A DNA stretch of 64,000 nt from Natronobiforma cellulositropha (GTDB lineage Archaea; Halobacteriota; Halobacteria; Halobacteriales; Natrialbaceae). The position numbers and the translations under genes are program-made. The DNA is taken from positions 1-64,000 of the forward strand of contig NZ_JANZXN010000060.1 in the NCBI RefSeq assembly GCF_025629245.1, read 5' to 3'. Under the pieces are notes generated by a model. It saw only the letters and a program-made list of their open reading frames with translations, had not been told where the DNA came from and ran no database searches. Below are positions 1 through 7,786 of this stretch, piece by piece; position 1 is the first letter of the stretch, and each line of letters starts with the position of its first letter.

Positions 1-172
1 CGGAGTATGTATCGTCTACACACTCACACGTAACGTGGTCAATTCGGCGACTCCGATCGATTCGACCGATCGAGCGTCACCGAACTATCGAGGCTCACAT
101 CAGATTCCATCTGTACGGCGGACCGCAGGGGTGGAATCCTCATTTCCTTCGGACGTATTCCTAAGCCACGAC
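1..172 (-). other. 5' leader of an rRNA primary transcript (16S lies outside the window)
   Basis: Read on the minus strand, this follows the last of four tandem rRNA-type promoters and runs off the left end. It has no credible ORF. The stretch around positions 60-120 resembles, from memory, the leader preceding haloarchaeal 16S genes, where the pre-16S processing stem forms. The 16S start itself is not in the window, so the identity of the downstream gene is inferred from the promoters and leader only. Confidence 0.6.
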
Positions 173-197
173 GAGTACTTAAACCCATCGGACTCAC
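173..197 (-). promoter_or_regulatory. rRNA-type promoter, proximal copy
   Basis: On the minus strand this reads TCCGATGGGTTTAAGTACTC, the proximal-type haloarchaeal rrn promoter with a TTTAAGTA TATA box. It is the copy nearest the presumed 16S gene and differs from the three upstream copies, which share CTTATATAC. Confidence 0.65.
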
Positions 198-270
198 GTC
201 CAGGACGGTGGAGCGGGTTGAACGCCCCACCAATCACGCGTTCTTTGCATTCACATCCGAGTGGCCCTAT

Positions 271-290
271 GTATATAAGGCCGTCGGATC
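271..290 (-). promoter_or_regulatory. rRNA-type promoter, tandem copy
   Basis: On the minus strand this reads CCGACGGCCTTATATAC. A downstream ACTCGGATG element follows, as in known haloarchaeal rRNA promoters. The CGACG(G/C)CCTTATATAC core also occurs at 353-373 and 491-509 in the same orientation, spaced about 80 and 140 bp apart, which is the layout of a multi-promoter rRNA operon. Confidence 0.75.
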
Positions 291-352
291 GAGTTCCCCT
301 CCGAAAACCGCATCCGGAGAGGAGTTTCGCGTACCAAGTCGTACGCCCCGTT

Positions 353-373
353 AGTATATAAGGGCGTCGTCTT
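353..373 (-). promoter_or_regulatory. rRNA-type promoter, tandem copy
   Basis: The minus strand reads GACGACGCCCTTATATACT. It shares the core with the copies at 271-290 and 491-509 but lacks the clear downstream CTCGG element that the other two have. Confidence 0.7.
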
Positions 374-490
374 GAGGTCACGAAATTATCGTCGACCCGA
401 GGGATGTGTGCCTACCTCCGTGCCGGGTTCGGCCAGAGGGGACGTGGTTGCGTTCACCACGTCGTTCGCATTATAACCGAGGCACGGGTG

Positions 491-509
491 AGTATATAAG
501 GCCGTCGAA
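491..509 (-). promoter_or_regulatory. rRNA-type promoter, most distal copy
   Basis: The minus strand reads TTCGACGGCCTTATATACT, followed about 10 nt on by CCTCGG and then AATGCGAACGACG. The TTCGACG-TATA-CTCGG-GCGAACGACG arrangement matches published haloarchaeal rRNA promoters as I remember them. No further copy is visible upstream. Confidence 0.75.
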
Positions 510-540
510 CGAACTGGCCTCCGGAAGTCGCTACCATGGC

Positions 541-865
541 ACGGTTTTCCATCCGGAATGCGAACCCGTTGCACACCCTTCGAGATTTCCGGCTCGGTTC
601 ACAGAGACGGGTGAGCGAACACTACCCAGACCCTGCCGAATCTCGACAGGGTGGCCACTCGAGCGGTCAGGAGTGTCGCACGGGCGGAGGTCGATCGGTC
701 ATCCCGTCCTCGCAGACACGGTCCGATCGGATGATACCCGCGCGTTCGCACACGAGGGTGCCCGCGCGTAAGAACCTGTCTCTGTGGGTGTGTCCGAACA
801 TCTTCGTCTGGGCCGGGACGAGCCACCGATGGCACTAAATCGGGTGGCTGAGAAGGTGGTGGTGA
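541..865. other. Intergenic stretch without a recognisable gene
   Basis: This lies between the rRNA promoter array and the first winged-helix gene. Its open frames on both strands have no recognisable domain and mutually overlap. A GGTGGTG ribosome-binding-like sequence sits at the right edge, just before the ATG at 866. I see no RNA gene here. Confidence 0.5.
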
Positions 866-1243
866 ATGGTCCGGGACCCGTTCGTATCGCAGCAACAACC
901 GGATGCAGCCGAGATCTGCGCTGCACTCGACGACCCAGACTGTCGAGAAATTATCCGCCAGCTCGAGGAACCCATGACGGCAGCAGAACTCACCAGCCAC
1001 TGTGACATCCCCCAGTCGACGTTGTACCGCAAACTCGAGTTACTCACCGACTCGACGTTGCTCGAGGAGTCGACCGAGATCAGACGCGACGGCCACCACG
1101 CGAGCAAGTACGAGGTGAGCTTCGACGAGATACGACTGTTCTTATCGGAGGAACGAACGCTCGGCGTCGCGGTCGAGCGGCCGGCCCGGACGGCCGACGA
1201 GCGCCTCGCGGAACTCTGGTCGGAGGTCCGGCGCGAGACATGA
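866..1243 (+). CDS. Winged helix-turn-helix regulator (ArsR-like)
   Basis: This 125-residue protein has a central winged-helix domain. Residues about 25-65 carry a DPDCREI/AAELTSHCDIPQSTLYRKL helix-turn-helix, and an acidic wing and C-terminal helix follow. It is a cytosolic DNA-binding protein of the ArsR/MarR-like superfamily, with no metal-binding cysteine cluster visible. A GGTGGTG sequence precedes the ATG. Its stop overlaps the ATG of the following small membrane protein (ATGA), so the two are co-translated. The same gene pairing recurs at 18417-19055 and 19103-19804. The target is unknown; self-regulation of the pair is the simplest guess. Confidence 0.85.
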   Translation: MVRDPFVSQQQPDAAEICAALDDPDCREIIRQLEEPMTAAELTSHCDIPQSTLYRKLELLTDSTLLEESTEIRRDGHHASKYEVSFDEIRLFLSEERTLGVAVERPARTADERLAELWSEVRRET

Positions 1244-1536
1244 GTCCACACGACACCATCGGGACCGAGATCGCCATCGTCCTCGCGATCGTGAAGACGC
1301 TCGTCCTCCTCGTCGGTGGGCTGATCTCCTACTTCGCGTTCAAAGCGTACCGACGGACGCGCCAGCGAGCGCTCGGGTTGTTGGCGACCGGGTTCGGTCT
1401 GGTGACGCTGGGGCTGGTACTCGCCGGTGTCAGCTACGAACTGCTCGAGGTCGACCTCGCCGTCGGCGTCTTACTCGAGAGTCTGCTCGTACTCGCCGGG
1501 TTCCTCATCATCGCGTACTCGCTGTACGTCCAGTAG
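1240..1536 (+). CDS. Small membrane protein paired with winged-helix gene (DUF7521-like)
   Basis: This 98-residue protein has about three hydrophobic segments (roughly residues 10-33, 45-65 and 72-95) and a short basic loop, YRRTRQR, near residue 37. The layout matches the two other small membrane proteins in the window (18759-19055 and 19103-19393), which also sit next to winged-helix genes. It overlaps the upstream regulator by four bases. The function is unknown. The constant pairing suggests a membrane sensor or modulator of the regulator, which is inference. Confidence 0.75.
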   Translation: MSPHDTIGTEIAIVLAIVKTLVLLVGGLISYFAFKAYRRTRQRALGLLATGFGLVTLGLVLAGVSYELLEVDLAVGVLLESLLVLAGFLIIAYSLYVQ

Positions 1537-1552
1537 AGAGGAGGCGGACGCC

Positions 1553-2719
1553 TCAGGCGTCGTAACCCGCGTCAGCCATGACGTGGGCGAACTCCTCGGT
1601 CTCCATCGCTTCCTCGTAGACGATCGCCGTCATCATGCCGCCAGGGTAGTTGCCTTCGTTGGTGACGTGGTGGACCTTGTGGCAGTGCGCCGGGTAGATG
1701 CCGGGGTCGGCGTCGGCCTCGAACTCGAGCGTGTAGCGTTCTGCAGGGCCGATAGTGACGACGTCCTCGTCGTGGCGGGCCGCCTCGGGAATCTCGCCGC
1801 CGTCTTTGGCGACGACCTGGAAGCGGTGGCGGTGGGTGTGGAACGGGTGTGACTCGTAGCCCGCGTTGACGACGTGGAGCCTGACGGTCTCACCGGCGTC
1901 GACGAGCAGCGGCGTGCCGAGTTCCGGGTGGAACGTCGAGGGGGCGCTCCGGCCGTTGATGGTGTAAGCGTCGGAGCGGCGGTCGAGCGAACTGTAGTCT
2001 GCGTCGGCGTCACCGGCGTACTGGCGGTGGAGCCGGGTGTCCCAGTCGCGAAGCGTCAGGAAGTACTCCCTGTCGACCGGCTCTGCGTCCTCTGGAATCA
2101 CGTGGAAGATGCCGAACATCCCCATCTCGAGGTGGGTGTCGGTCTGGACGTGGCAGTGGTAGAAGTGTGTGCCCGGAACGTCGGCGTGGATGGTGTAGGT
2201 CTGGCTGTCGCCGGGTGAGACGTCGAGGTGGCCGGCGGTGTCGGGTGCGCCGTCGTCGTGCCAGGATTTGTCGACGGCGTGGACGTGCAGCGTGTGGTTG
2301 TGGTTGTGTTCGGTGTTCTCGTAGTGGAGTTCGACGGTCTCGCCCTCGGGGACGCGGTAGACGGGGCCGGGGACGCTCGGGTCGCGGTCGTCAGCCTGCC
2401 AGGCCCAGACTTCGGGGAGGACGACCGGGCCGCTCGGCGCGTCGGCGGTGACGAGTTCGTGGCGGGCGGGGACGGTCCGGAGCGTCGACTCGAAGCCCTG
2501 GTCTGCGAGGTCGACGATTTCAGGCGGCGACGTGTACGGGTGGTCGGTGAGCGGTTCGTCCGCGTCGTCGTCGCCGTCGGGTTGCTCGGCGGTGCCAGCG
2601 GGTTCGTCGTCGCCGTTGCTCGTCGAGAGACAGCCCGCGAGTGCACCGACGGTCGCGACGCCAGCCGTTTTCAACACCGTCCTGCGGTCGATACCGGAGT
2701 CGAGCGGAACACGAGTCAT
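1553..2719 (-). CDS. Exported multicopper oxidase lipoprotein
   Basis: This 388-residue copper oxidase oxidises a substrate outside the cell. The twin-arginine signal contains RRTVLKTAG (residues 12-20) and a lipobox LAGC with Cys30, so it should be Tat-exported and lipid-anchored, followed by an acidic linker. Copper motifs: HTLHVH (142-147), HFYHCH (185-190), HPFHTH (291-296), and HCHKVHH (345-351) with a Met near 362, the type 1 copper ligands. I start at the ATG at 2719; an in-frame extension to 2773 would place extra residues before the Tat signal. A laccase-like or nitrite-reductase-like substrate cannot be chosen from sequence alone. It is convergent with the small membrane gene on its left. 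Confidence 0.9.
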   Translation of the reverse strand: MTRVPLDSGIDRRTVLKTAGVATVGALAGCLSTSNGDDEPAGTAEQPDGDDDADEPLTDHPYTSPPEIVDLADQGFESTLRTVPARHELVTADAPSGPVVLPEVWAWQADDRDPSVPGPVYRVPEGETVELHYENTEHNHNHTLHVHAVDKSWHDDGAPDTAGHLDVSPGDSQTYTIHADVPGTHFYHCHVQTDTHLEMGMFGIFHVIPEDAEPVDREYFLTLRDWDTRLHRQYAGDADADYSSLDRRSDAYTINGRSAPSTFHPELGTPLLVDAGETVRLHVVNAGYESHPFHTHRHRFQVVAKDGGEIPEAARHDEDVVTIGPAERYTLEFEADADPGIYPAHCHKVHHVTNEGNYPGGMMTAIVYEEAMETEEFAHVMADAGYDA

Positions 2720-2830
2720 AGTACACTCGAGTGTTCGAGACCCCACATCAAGACCCGTCACGACGGTTCCCACCGGGTGGGAAGCGCGAGAGACCGCATA
2801 AAAAAGCGAACACGGACGGGCAACGGCGTC

Positions 2831-4321
2831 CTACCGGTTCAGCGTGTGAATCGCCCGGCCGAGGGCGTTCTCTGCGGCCTCCATCACCGCTTCCGAGAGC
2901 GTCGGGTGGGTGTGGACCGTCGCCGCGACGTCCTCGAGGGTCGCCCCCAGTTCGATGGCGAGGGCGAGTTCGGCGATCAGTTCCGAGGCGTGCGGGCCGA
3001 CGAGCTGTGCGCCGAGGACGAAGCCGCTCTCGCCGTCGGCGACGATCCGGACGAAGCCGTCGGTGTGGCCCGTCGTCAGCGCGCGTCCGCTCGCGCGGAA
3101 CGGGAACTGACCGACGACGGGGTCGAATCCCTCCTCCTCGGCCGCCGCTTCGGTCAGCCCGACGGTCGCGATCTCGGGATCGGTAAACACCGCCGCGGGC
3201 ATCGCCTGGGCGTCGATCGCCGCGGGTTCGCCCGCGATCACCGCCGCGGCGACCTGCCCCTCCATGCTCCCCTTGTGTGCGAGCATCGGCTCACCGGCCA
3301 CGTCGCCGACGGCGAAGATGTGCGAGACGTTCGTGCGCGCGCGGTCGTCCGTCCCGACGAAGCCACGCTCGTCGGTCTCGACGCCCGCCGACTCGAGCGA
3401 GAGCGAGTCGGTCACCGGCACCCGCCCGACGGCGACGAGGACTTTCGTGGCGTCGAACTCGAGGCGCTCGTCCGCCTCACTCTCGTCGGTCTCCGCCGTG
3501 GTCCCGCCGTCGGCTTCGGTCTCGGTCGCCTGCCCGGCGGGTTCGGTGACGACGCGGATGCCGTCGGTTCCCGGCGGGTCGTACCACTCGGTCGCGGTCC
3601 GGCCGAAGTGAAAGTCGACGCCCAGTTCCTCGGCGCGTTTTTTCACCGGCCGGGCGAGGTCCGCCTCGTACTCGGGGAGGGCCCGCTCGAGCATCTCGAC
3701 GACGGTGACGTCGGTGCCGACCCGGGCGAAGACCCCAGCCAGTTCCATGCCGATGTAGCCCGCGCCGACGATGACGAGCGACTCTGGCACCGACTCGAGC
3801 GAGAGCGCCGCCCGCGAGTCGAGGACGGGATCGTCGTCGAACGAGAAGTTGGGGATCTCGAGCGGGCGAGAGCCGGTCGCGACGACCGCGTGCTCGAACC
3901 TGATCGACTCGGAGCCTTGCCCGTCGCCGCCGTGTGAGACGCGGACGGTGTGTTCGTCGGCGAAGTGGGCGGTGCCCTCGACGAGGGTGACGCCGTTGGC
4001 CTTACAGAGTTTCTCGACGCCGCCCGTCAGCTGTGAGACGACGCCGTCTTTCCAGTCGACCATCTTCGCCAAGTCGATCGCTGGATCGGCGTGGATGCCC
4101 ATCTCCTCTGCGTGGCCGGCGTCGTAGGCGAGTGCGCTGGCGGAGAGCAACGCCTTCGACGGGATACAGCCGTGGTTGAGACAGGTCCCGCCGTAGGCGT
4201 CCCGTTCGACGAGCGTCACGTCGAGATCGAGTTGGCCCGCGCGGATCGCCGCCACGTAGCCCGCAGGGCCAGCGCCGATGACCAGTACGTCCGTTCCGGT
4301 TTCGATGTCGCCGACGACCAT
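2831..4321 (-). CDS. lpdA: Dihydrolipoyl dehydrogenase (E3)
   Basis: This 496-residue FAD flavoprotein reoxidises the dihydrolipoyl group of E2 with NAD+. It has an N-terminal dinucleotide fold (GAGPAGY, about 16-22), the redox disulfide CLNHGC (Cys47, Cys52), a second NAD fold with GAGYIG, and the C-terminal HTHPTLSE with the catalytic His-Glu pair near 472-477. An acidic insert of about 30 residues (near 275-300) in the NAD-domain region looks like a halophilic loop. It is the last gene of the minus-strand dehydrogenase cluster, with one small membrane gene between it and E2. Confidence 0.95.
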   Translation of the reverse strand: MVVGDIETGTDVLVIGAGPAGYVAAIRAGQLDLDVTLVERDAYGGTCLNHGCIPSKALLSASALAYDAGHAEEMGIHADPAIDLAKMVDWKDGVVSQLTGGVEKLCKANGVTLVEGTAHFADEHTVRVSHGGDGQGSESIRFEHAVVATGSRPLEIPNFSFDDDPVLDSRAALSLESVPESLVIVGAGYIGMELAGVFARVGTDVTVVEMLERALPEYEADLARPVKKRAEELGVDFHFGRTATEWYDPPGTDGIRVVTEPAGQATETEADGGTTAETDESEADERLEFDATKVLVAVGRVPVTDSLSLESAGVETDERGFVGTDDRARTNVSHIFAVGDVAGEPMLAHKGSMEGQVAAAVIAGEPAAIDAQAMPAAVFTDPEIATVGLTEAAAEEEGFDPVVGQFPFRASGRALTTGHTDGFVRIVADGESGFVLGAQLVGPHASELIAELALAIELGATLEDVAATVHTHPTLSEAVMEAAENALGRAIHTLNR

Positions 4322-4393
4322 GTACGTCAGTGGCCCGGCCAGCGGTAAATAGACGCAGGGACCGCCGCCGGAGAGTCAGCCCAGGTGACGCTC

Positions 4394-4855
4394 TCAGGCC
4401 GCGTCAGCGAGACCCAGTTTGCTGAACCGGCCAGCGGCGAGGAAGGCGAGGGTACCCCCGGAGAGTGCCGTCACGAGCACGCCGATGCCGCCGAACGGCA
4501 AGAAGGTGAGCGCGAACGCCGCGACGACGACCCCGGCGAGAAAGAGGACGGCCATCGCCCGGCGGTCCCACTCGAAGGCGTGTGCGACGCCACCCGCCGC
4601 GGCCGCCAGAACGACCGCGATCCAGCCGTAGACCTCGAAGCCGTACACCACGGTTCCGTCGATCACCGCCCACGGGAGCATCGACCCGGCGAGGACGCCG
4701 ACGAGACACGCGACCATCGCGGCGAGACCACGGTCGAGCGACGGCAGGTCGTCCTCGCCAGCGTATTCGTCGGTCCGCTCGTCCTCGAGTGTCGGGTCGC
4801 TGGCGCTCGAGTCGCCGTCCACCGCGTCGAGAGCACCGGGGTCGTCGCTCGTCAT
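4394..4855 (-). CDS. Small acidic-tailed membrane protein of unknown function
   Basis: This 153-residue protein has an acidic N-terminal tail (residues 1-40, rich in Asp, Ser and Glu), then about four hydrophobic segments to the C-terminus. I start at the ATG at 4855; a longer in-frame reading upstream is basic and unlike a haloarchaeal protein. It lies between E2 and E3 of the 2-oxoacid dehydrogenase cluster, on the same strand. I do not recognise a family. A link to the complex is possible from position only. Confidence 0.65.
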   Translation of the reverse strand: MTSDDPGALDAVDGDSSASDPTLEDERTDEYAGEDDLPSLDRGLAAMVACLVGVLAGSMLPWAVIDGTVVYGFEVYGWIAVVLAAAAGGVAHAFEWDRRAMAVLFLAGVVVAAFALTFLPFGGIGVLVTALSGGTLAFLAAGRFSKLGLADAA

Positions 4856-5162
4856 ACCCGACACATCGGAGAGGGGACGGGTGAAGGTTGCGACACTCGA
4901 GCGGGCGAACCAACGGGTAACGAGCGAGCGAGGGGTGAACGGACGCAGGGACGGGAGACCAGCGCCCACCGGAGCACGAACCGGTGGGCTCGAGCGCTCG
5001 GCTCGCTGGCGAGTCGCGGAGAACGTGGACTGCTGTCGTGGTAGCCGCGTGCGGCCGTACCGTTCGCCGTCGGCTACCTCGCCACGTCCAGAGCGGAGTG
5101 AGCGGCCCGTCCGTCGGAACCGAGACGGCGGGAACGGCGAGACAACCGTGAGGTGCCGCCGA
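4856..5162. other. Intergenic gap inside the dehydrogenase cluster
   Basis: About 300 bases lie between the E2 stop and the small membrane gene. Open frames here are basic, low-complexity shadows. The gap is wide enough to hold a separate promoter for the membrane protein and lpdA, but I see no convincing TATA box. Confidence 0.4.
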
Positions 5163-6731
5163 TCACTCGAGCAACAGCAGCTCCGGCTCTCGCAGGTGAG
5201 CCGCGACGGTGTTCGTGAATCCGGCAGCCACCGCGCCGTCGAGCACCCGGTGGTCGAACGAGAGCGACAGCGGGAGGACGTCTCTCGCGACGACCTCGCC
5301 CTCGTGGACCCACGGCCGTTCGTCGATCGCCCCGAGCGCTAAAATGCCGACCTCGGGGTAGTTGACCAGCGGCGTCGCGAAGCGCCCGCCGAGCGCGCCG
5401 ACGTTCGTGATGGTGAACGTCCCGCCTTGCATCTCCTCGAGCGAGATCGAGCGGTCTCTGGCCCGCGCGACGAGTTCCTCGAGTTCGGAGGCGAGCTGGA
5501 GCAGCCCCTTCCGATCGACGTCCTCGACGACGGGGACGAGCAGCCCGGCGTCGGTCGCGACGGCGACGCCGAGGTTGTACTGGCTCAGCTGAACGATCTC
5601 CTCGTTCTCCTCGTCGAGCTGGCTGTTGAGCAGCGGATACGCCCGGAGACCGGCGACGACGGCCTTCATCACGAACGGCATGTAGGTCAGCCGGATGCCC
5701 TGCTCGTCGGCGTGCTCGGCGAGTCGCGAACGCGTCTCGACCAGTCGGCTCACGTCGACCTCGTCGGTGTGGGTGACGTGCGGCGCGGTGAACGCAGAGC
5801 GCTCCATCTGCTCGCCGATCGCCTTTCTGACGCCGCGATAGGGGATTCGTTCCGCGCGCTCGCGTGTGCGGGCGTCGTCTGCCGCTCGAGCGCTCACCCG
5901 CTGTGCGTCGGCCGCCTGCGCGGCCTGCTGGGTCTCGGCGTAGGCACGAACCGCCTCCGGGGTGACGAACGCCTCGCCGTCGTGGCTCTCGTCGGTCGGA
6001 ACGGCGTCGAGGTCGACACCCGCCTCGCGGGCGAGTCGCCGGGTCGCCGGGGCGGCGAGCGTCCGCTCGCGGTCGGCCGGCTCGTGGCCGGTGGCCGACG
6101 CCGGAGACTGCTCGTCGGTGCCGGGAGCGGTATCTGCTGGAGGTTCCTCGACAGACGGCTCCTCGGTTTCCTGTGTCGGCGCTCCCTCGTCGGTCTCACG
6201 CGCCGATTCATCCTCGTCGGCCGCCGCCGCGTGAACGTCCGCCTCGGTGAGCCGACCCCCGGGACCGTTCCCCTCGAGTGCGGTCAGGTCGACCCCCTCC
6301 GCACGGGCGAGCCGACGGACGCGCGGCGGGGCGAAGACCCGGCCCGTGGGCGTGGGTGTCTCCTGTGCCTCCGCAGTCTCGTTGGCGGCATCGGGTTCGC
6401 TCGCACCGTCGGCGGCATCGGGTTCGTCGACTCCCGGTGGCTCGCTCGAGCGGGCGGTCTCGGAGTCGCTCTCGGCCGTCTCCGCGGTCTCGCCCTCGAC
6501 GTCGAAGGTGACGATGACGGTACCGACGGGGACGACCGCGCCCGCCTCGGCGTGGAGCTCGCGGACCGTCCCGTTCACCGGCGAGGGAATCTCCACCAGT
6601 GCCTTGTCGGTCTCGACCTCGGCGACCGACTGGTCCTCGCTGACGGGGTCGCCCTCGTCGACCAGCCAGGAGACGATCTCACCCTCGGCGACGCCCTCGC
6701 CGACGTCGGGGAGCGTGAACTCACGGGCCAT
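5163..6731 (-). CDS. pdhC: 2-oxoacid dehydrogenase E2 (dihydrolipoyl acyltransferase)
   Basis: This 522-residue core subunit transfers the acyl group from E1 to CoA. It has a lipoyl domain with the lipoylated Lys43 in ETDKALVE, then a long acidic Ala/Glu/Asp linker. A peripheral-subunit-binding domain follows (about 131-170, FAPPRVRRLA), and a second binding-domain-like segment (about 226-266, LAAPATRRLAREAGV). The catalytic domain ends with HRVLDGA, catalytic His near 494. Two binding-type domains on one chain is more than the single one of most bacterial E2s. The start codon lies one base from the E1beta stop, so the genes are one operon. Confidence 0.95.
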   Translation of the reverse strand: MAREFTLPDVGEGVAEGEIVSWLVDEGDPVSEDQSVAEVETDKALVEIPSPVNGTVRELHAEAGAVVPVGTVIVTFDVEGETAETAESDSETARSSEPPGVDEPDAADGASEPDAANETAEAQETPTPTGRVFAPPRVRRLARAEGVDLTALEGNGPGGRLTEADVHAAAADEDESARETDEGAPTQETEEPSVEEPPADTAPGTDEQSPASATGHEPADRERTLAAPATRRLAREAGVDLDAVPTDESHDGEAFVTPEAVRAYAETQQAAQAADAQRVSARAADDARTRERAERIPYRGVRKAIGEQMERSAFTAPHVTHTDEVDVSRLVETRSRLAEHADEQGIRLTYMPFVMKAVVAGLRAYPLLNSQLDEENEEIVQLSQYNLGVAVATDAGLLVPVVEDVDRKGLLQLASELEELVARARDRSISLEEMQGGTFTITNVGALGGRFATPLVNYPEVGILALGAIDERPWVHEGEVVARDVLPLSLSFDHRVLDGAVAAGFTNTVAAHLREPELLLLE

Positions 6732-6732
6732 G

Positions 6733-7785
6733 TTAGAACGCCACCGCCTCCCGGATGCCGTCGACGATCCGCGCCGGTTCGGGCAGGTAGTAGTCCTCGA
6801 GCGCGTAGAGCGGGAACGGCGTGTCGAAGCCGGTGATGCGTTTGATCGGGGCTTCCTGGTACAGCAGCGAGTGTTCCTGGAGCGTCGCGACGAGTTCCGC
6901 GCCGAAGCCGCCGGTTTTGGGCGCTTCGTGGACGATGGCCGCCCGCCCCGTCTTCTCGAAGGAGGCGACGACCGTCTCCTCGTCGAGCGGCGAGATGGTC
7001 CGTACGTCGACCACCTCGACGTCGATCTCGCCCTCGAGTTCCGCGGCGGCCTCGAGTGTCGGACGGGTCATCGCCCCCCAGGTGAACACCGAGATGTCCT
7101 CGCCTTCCCGGCGGACCGCGGCCTCGCCGATGGGGACCTCGTAGGAGCCGGTGGGAACCTCCTCGCGGAAGGCCCGGTAGATGAGCTTCGGCTCCAGGAA
7201 GATCACGGGGTCGGGGTCGCGGATCGCGCTCGTGAGCAACCCCTTCGTGTCGTATGGGGTGCTCGGAATCACGACCTTGAGTCCGGGCTGGTGGGCGAAC
7301 ATCGCCTCCGTCGACTCCGAGTGGTGCTCGGGGGCGCGGATGCCGCCGCCGTAGGGCGCGCGGATCACCATCGGACAGGTAAAGCGGCCGCGCGAGCGCG
7401 TACGGAGGCGCGCCGCGTGGGAGACGATCTGGTCGAACGCGGGGTAGATGAAGCCCAGAAACTGGATCTCGGGGACGGGCTTCAGGCCGTAGGCGGCCAT
7501 CCCGATGGCCGTGCCGACGATGCCCGACTCGGCGAGCGGGGTGTCGATCACCCGGTCCTCGCCGAACTCCTCGTAGAGACCCTCCGTGGCGCGAAAGACG
7601 CCGCCGTTCTTGCCGACGTCCTCGCCCATCACGAGGACGTCCTCGTCGCGGGCCATCTCGGTCGCGAGACCGTCGCGGACCGCCTGAACCAGCGTCAGTG
7701 ACTCGGTCTCGGCGTCGGCCGCCGTCGCGTCTCCGGTCTCTGCCTGTGCGCCACCGCCTGCCTCTGGGTTTGCGTGACTCGCCAT
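6733..7785 (-). CDS. pdhB: 2-oxoacid dehydrogenase E1 beta
   Basis: This 350-residue transketolase-like beta subunit forms the E1 heterotetramer with the alpha subunit. It has the typical motifs GEDVGKNGG and DTPLAESGIVG and a C-terminal domain with the conserved EAPKTGGFGAE. I start at the ATG at 7785, one base after the E1alpha stop; a longer frame to 7854 would overlap E1alpha heavily. An N-terminal acidic/Ala tail of about 25 residues precedes the domain. Confidence 0.95.
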   Translation of the reverse strand: MASHANPEAGGGAQAETGDATAADAETESLTLVQAVRDGLATEMARDEDVLVMGEDVGKNGGVFRATEGLYEEFGEDRVIDTPLAESGIVGTAIGMAAYGLKPVPEIQFLGFIYPAFDQIVSHAARLRTRSRGRFTCPMVIRAPYGGGIRAPEHHSESTEAMFAHQPGLKVVIPSTPYDTKGLLTSAIRDPDPVIFLEPKLIYRAFREEVPTGSYEVPIGEAAVRREGEDISVFTWGAMTRPTLEAAAELEGEIDVEVVDVRTISPLDEETVVASFEKTGRAAIVHEAPKTGGFGAELVATLQEHSLLYQEAPIKRITGFDTPFPLYALEDYYLPEPARIVDGIREAVAF

Positions 7786-7786
7786 G

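Noticed and set aside
35-1000. Several open frames on both strands across the promoter region
   Set aside because: They are mutually overlapping, lack domains, and cover an evident promoter array and gene-free sequence; frames here stay open because of high GC.
2228-3937. 569-codon plus-strand frame
   Set aside because: It is antisense to the copper oxidase and lpdA genes, which have clear motifs; codon content matches an overlapping shadow.
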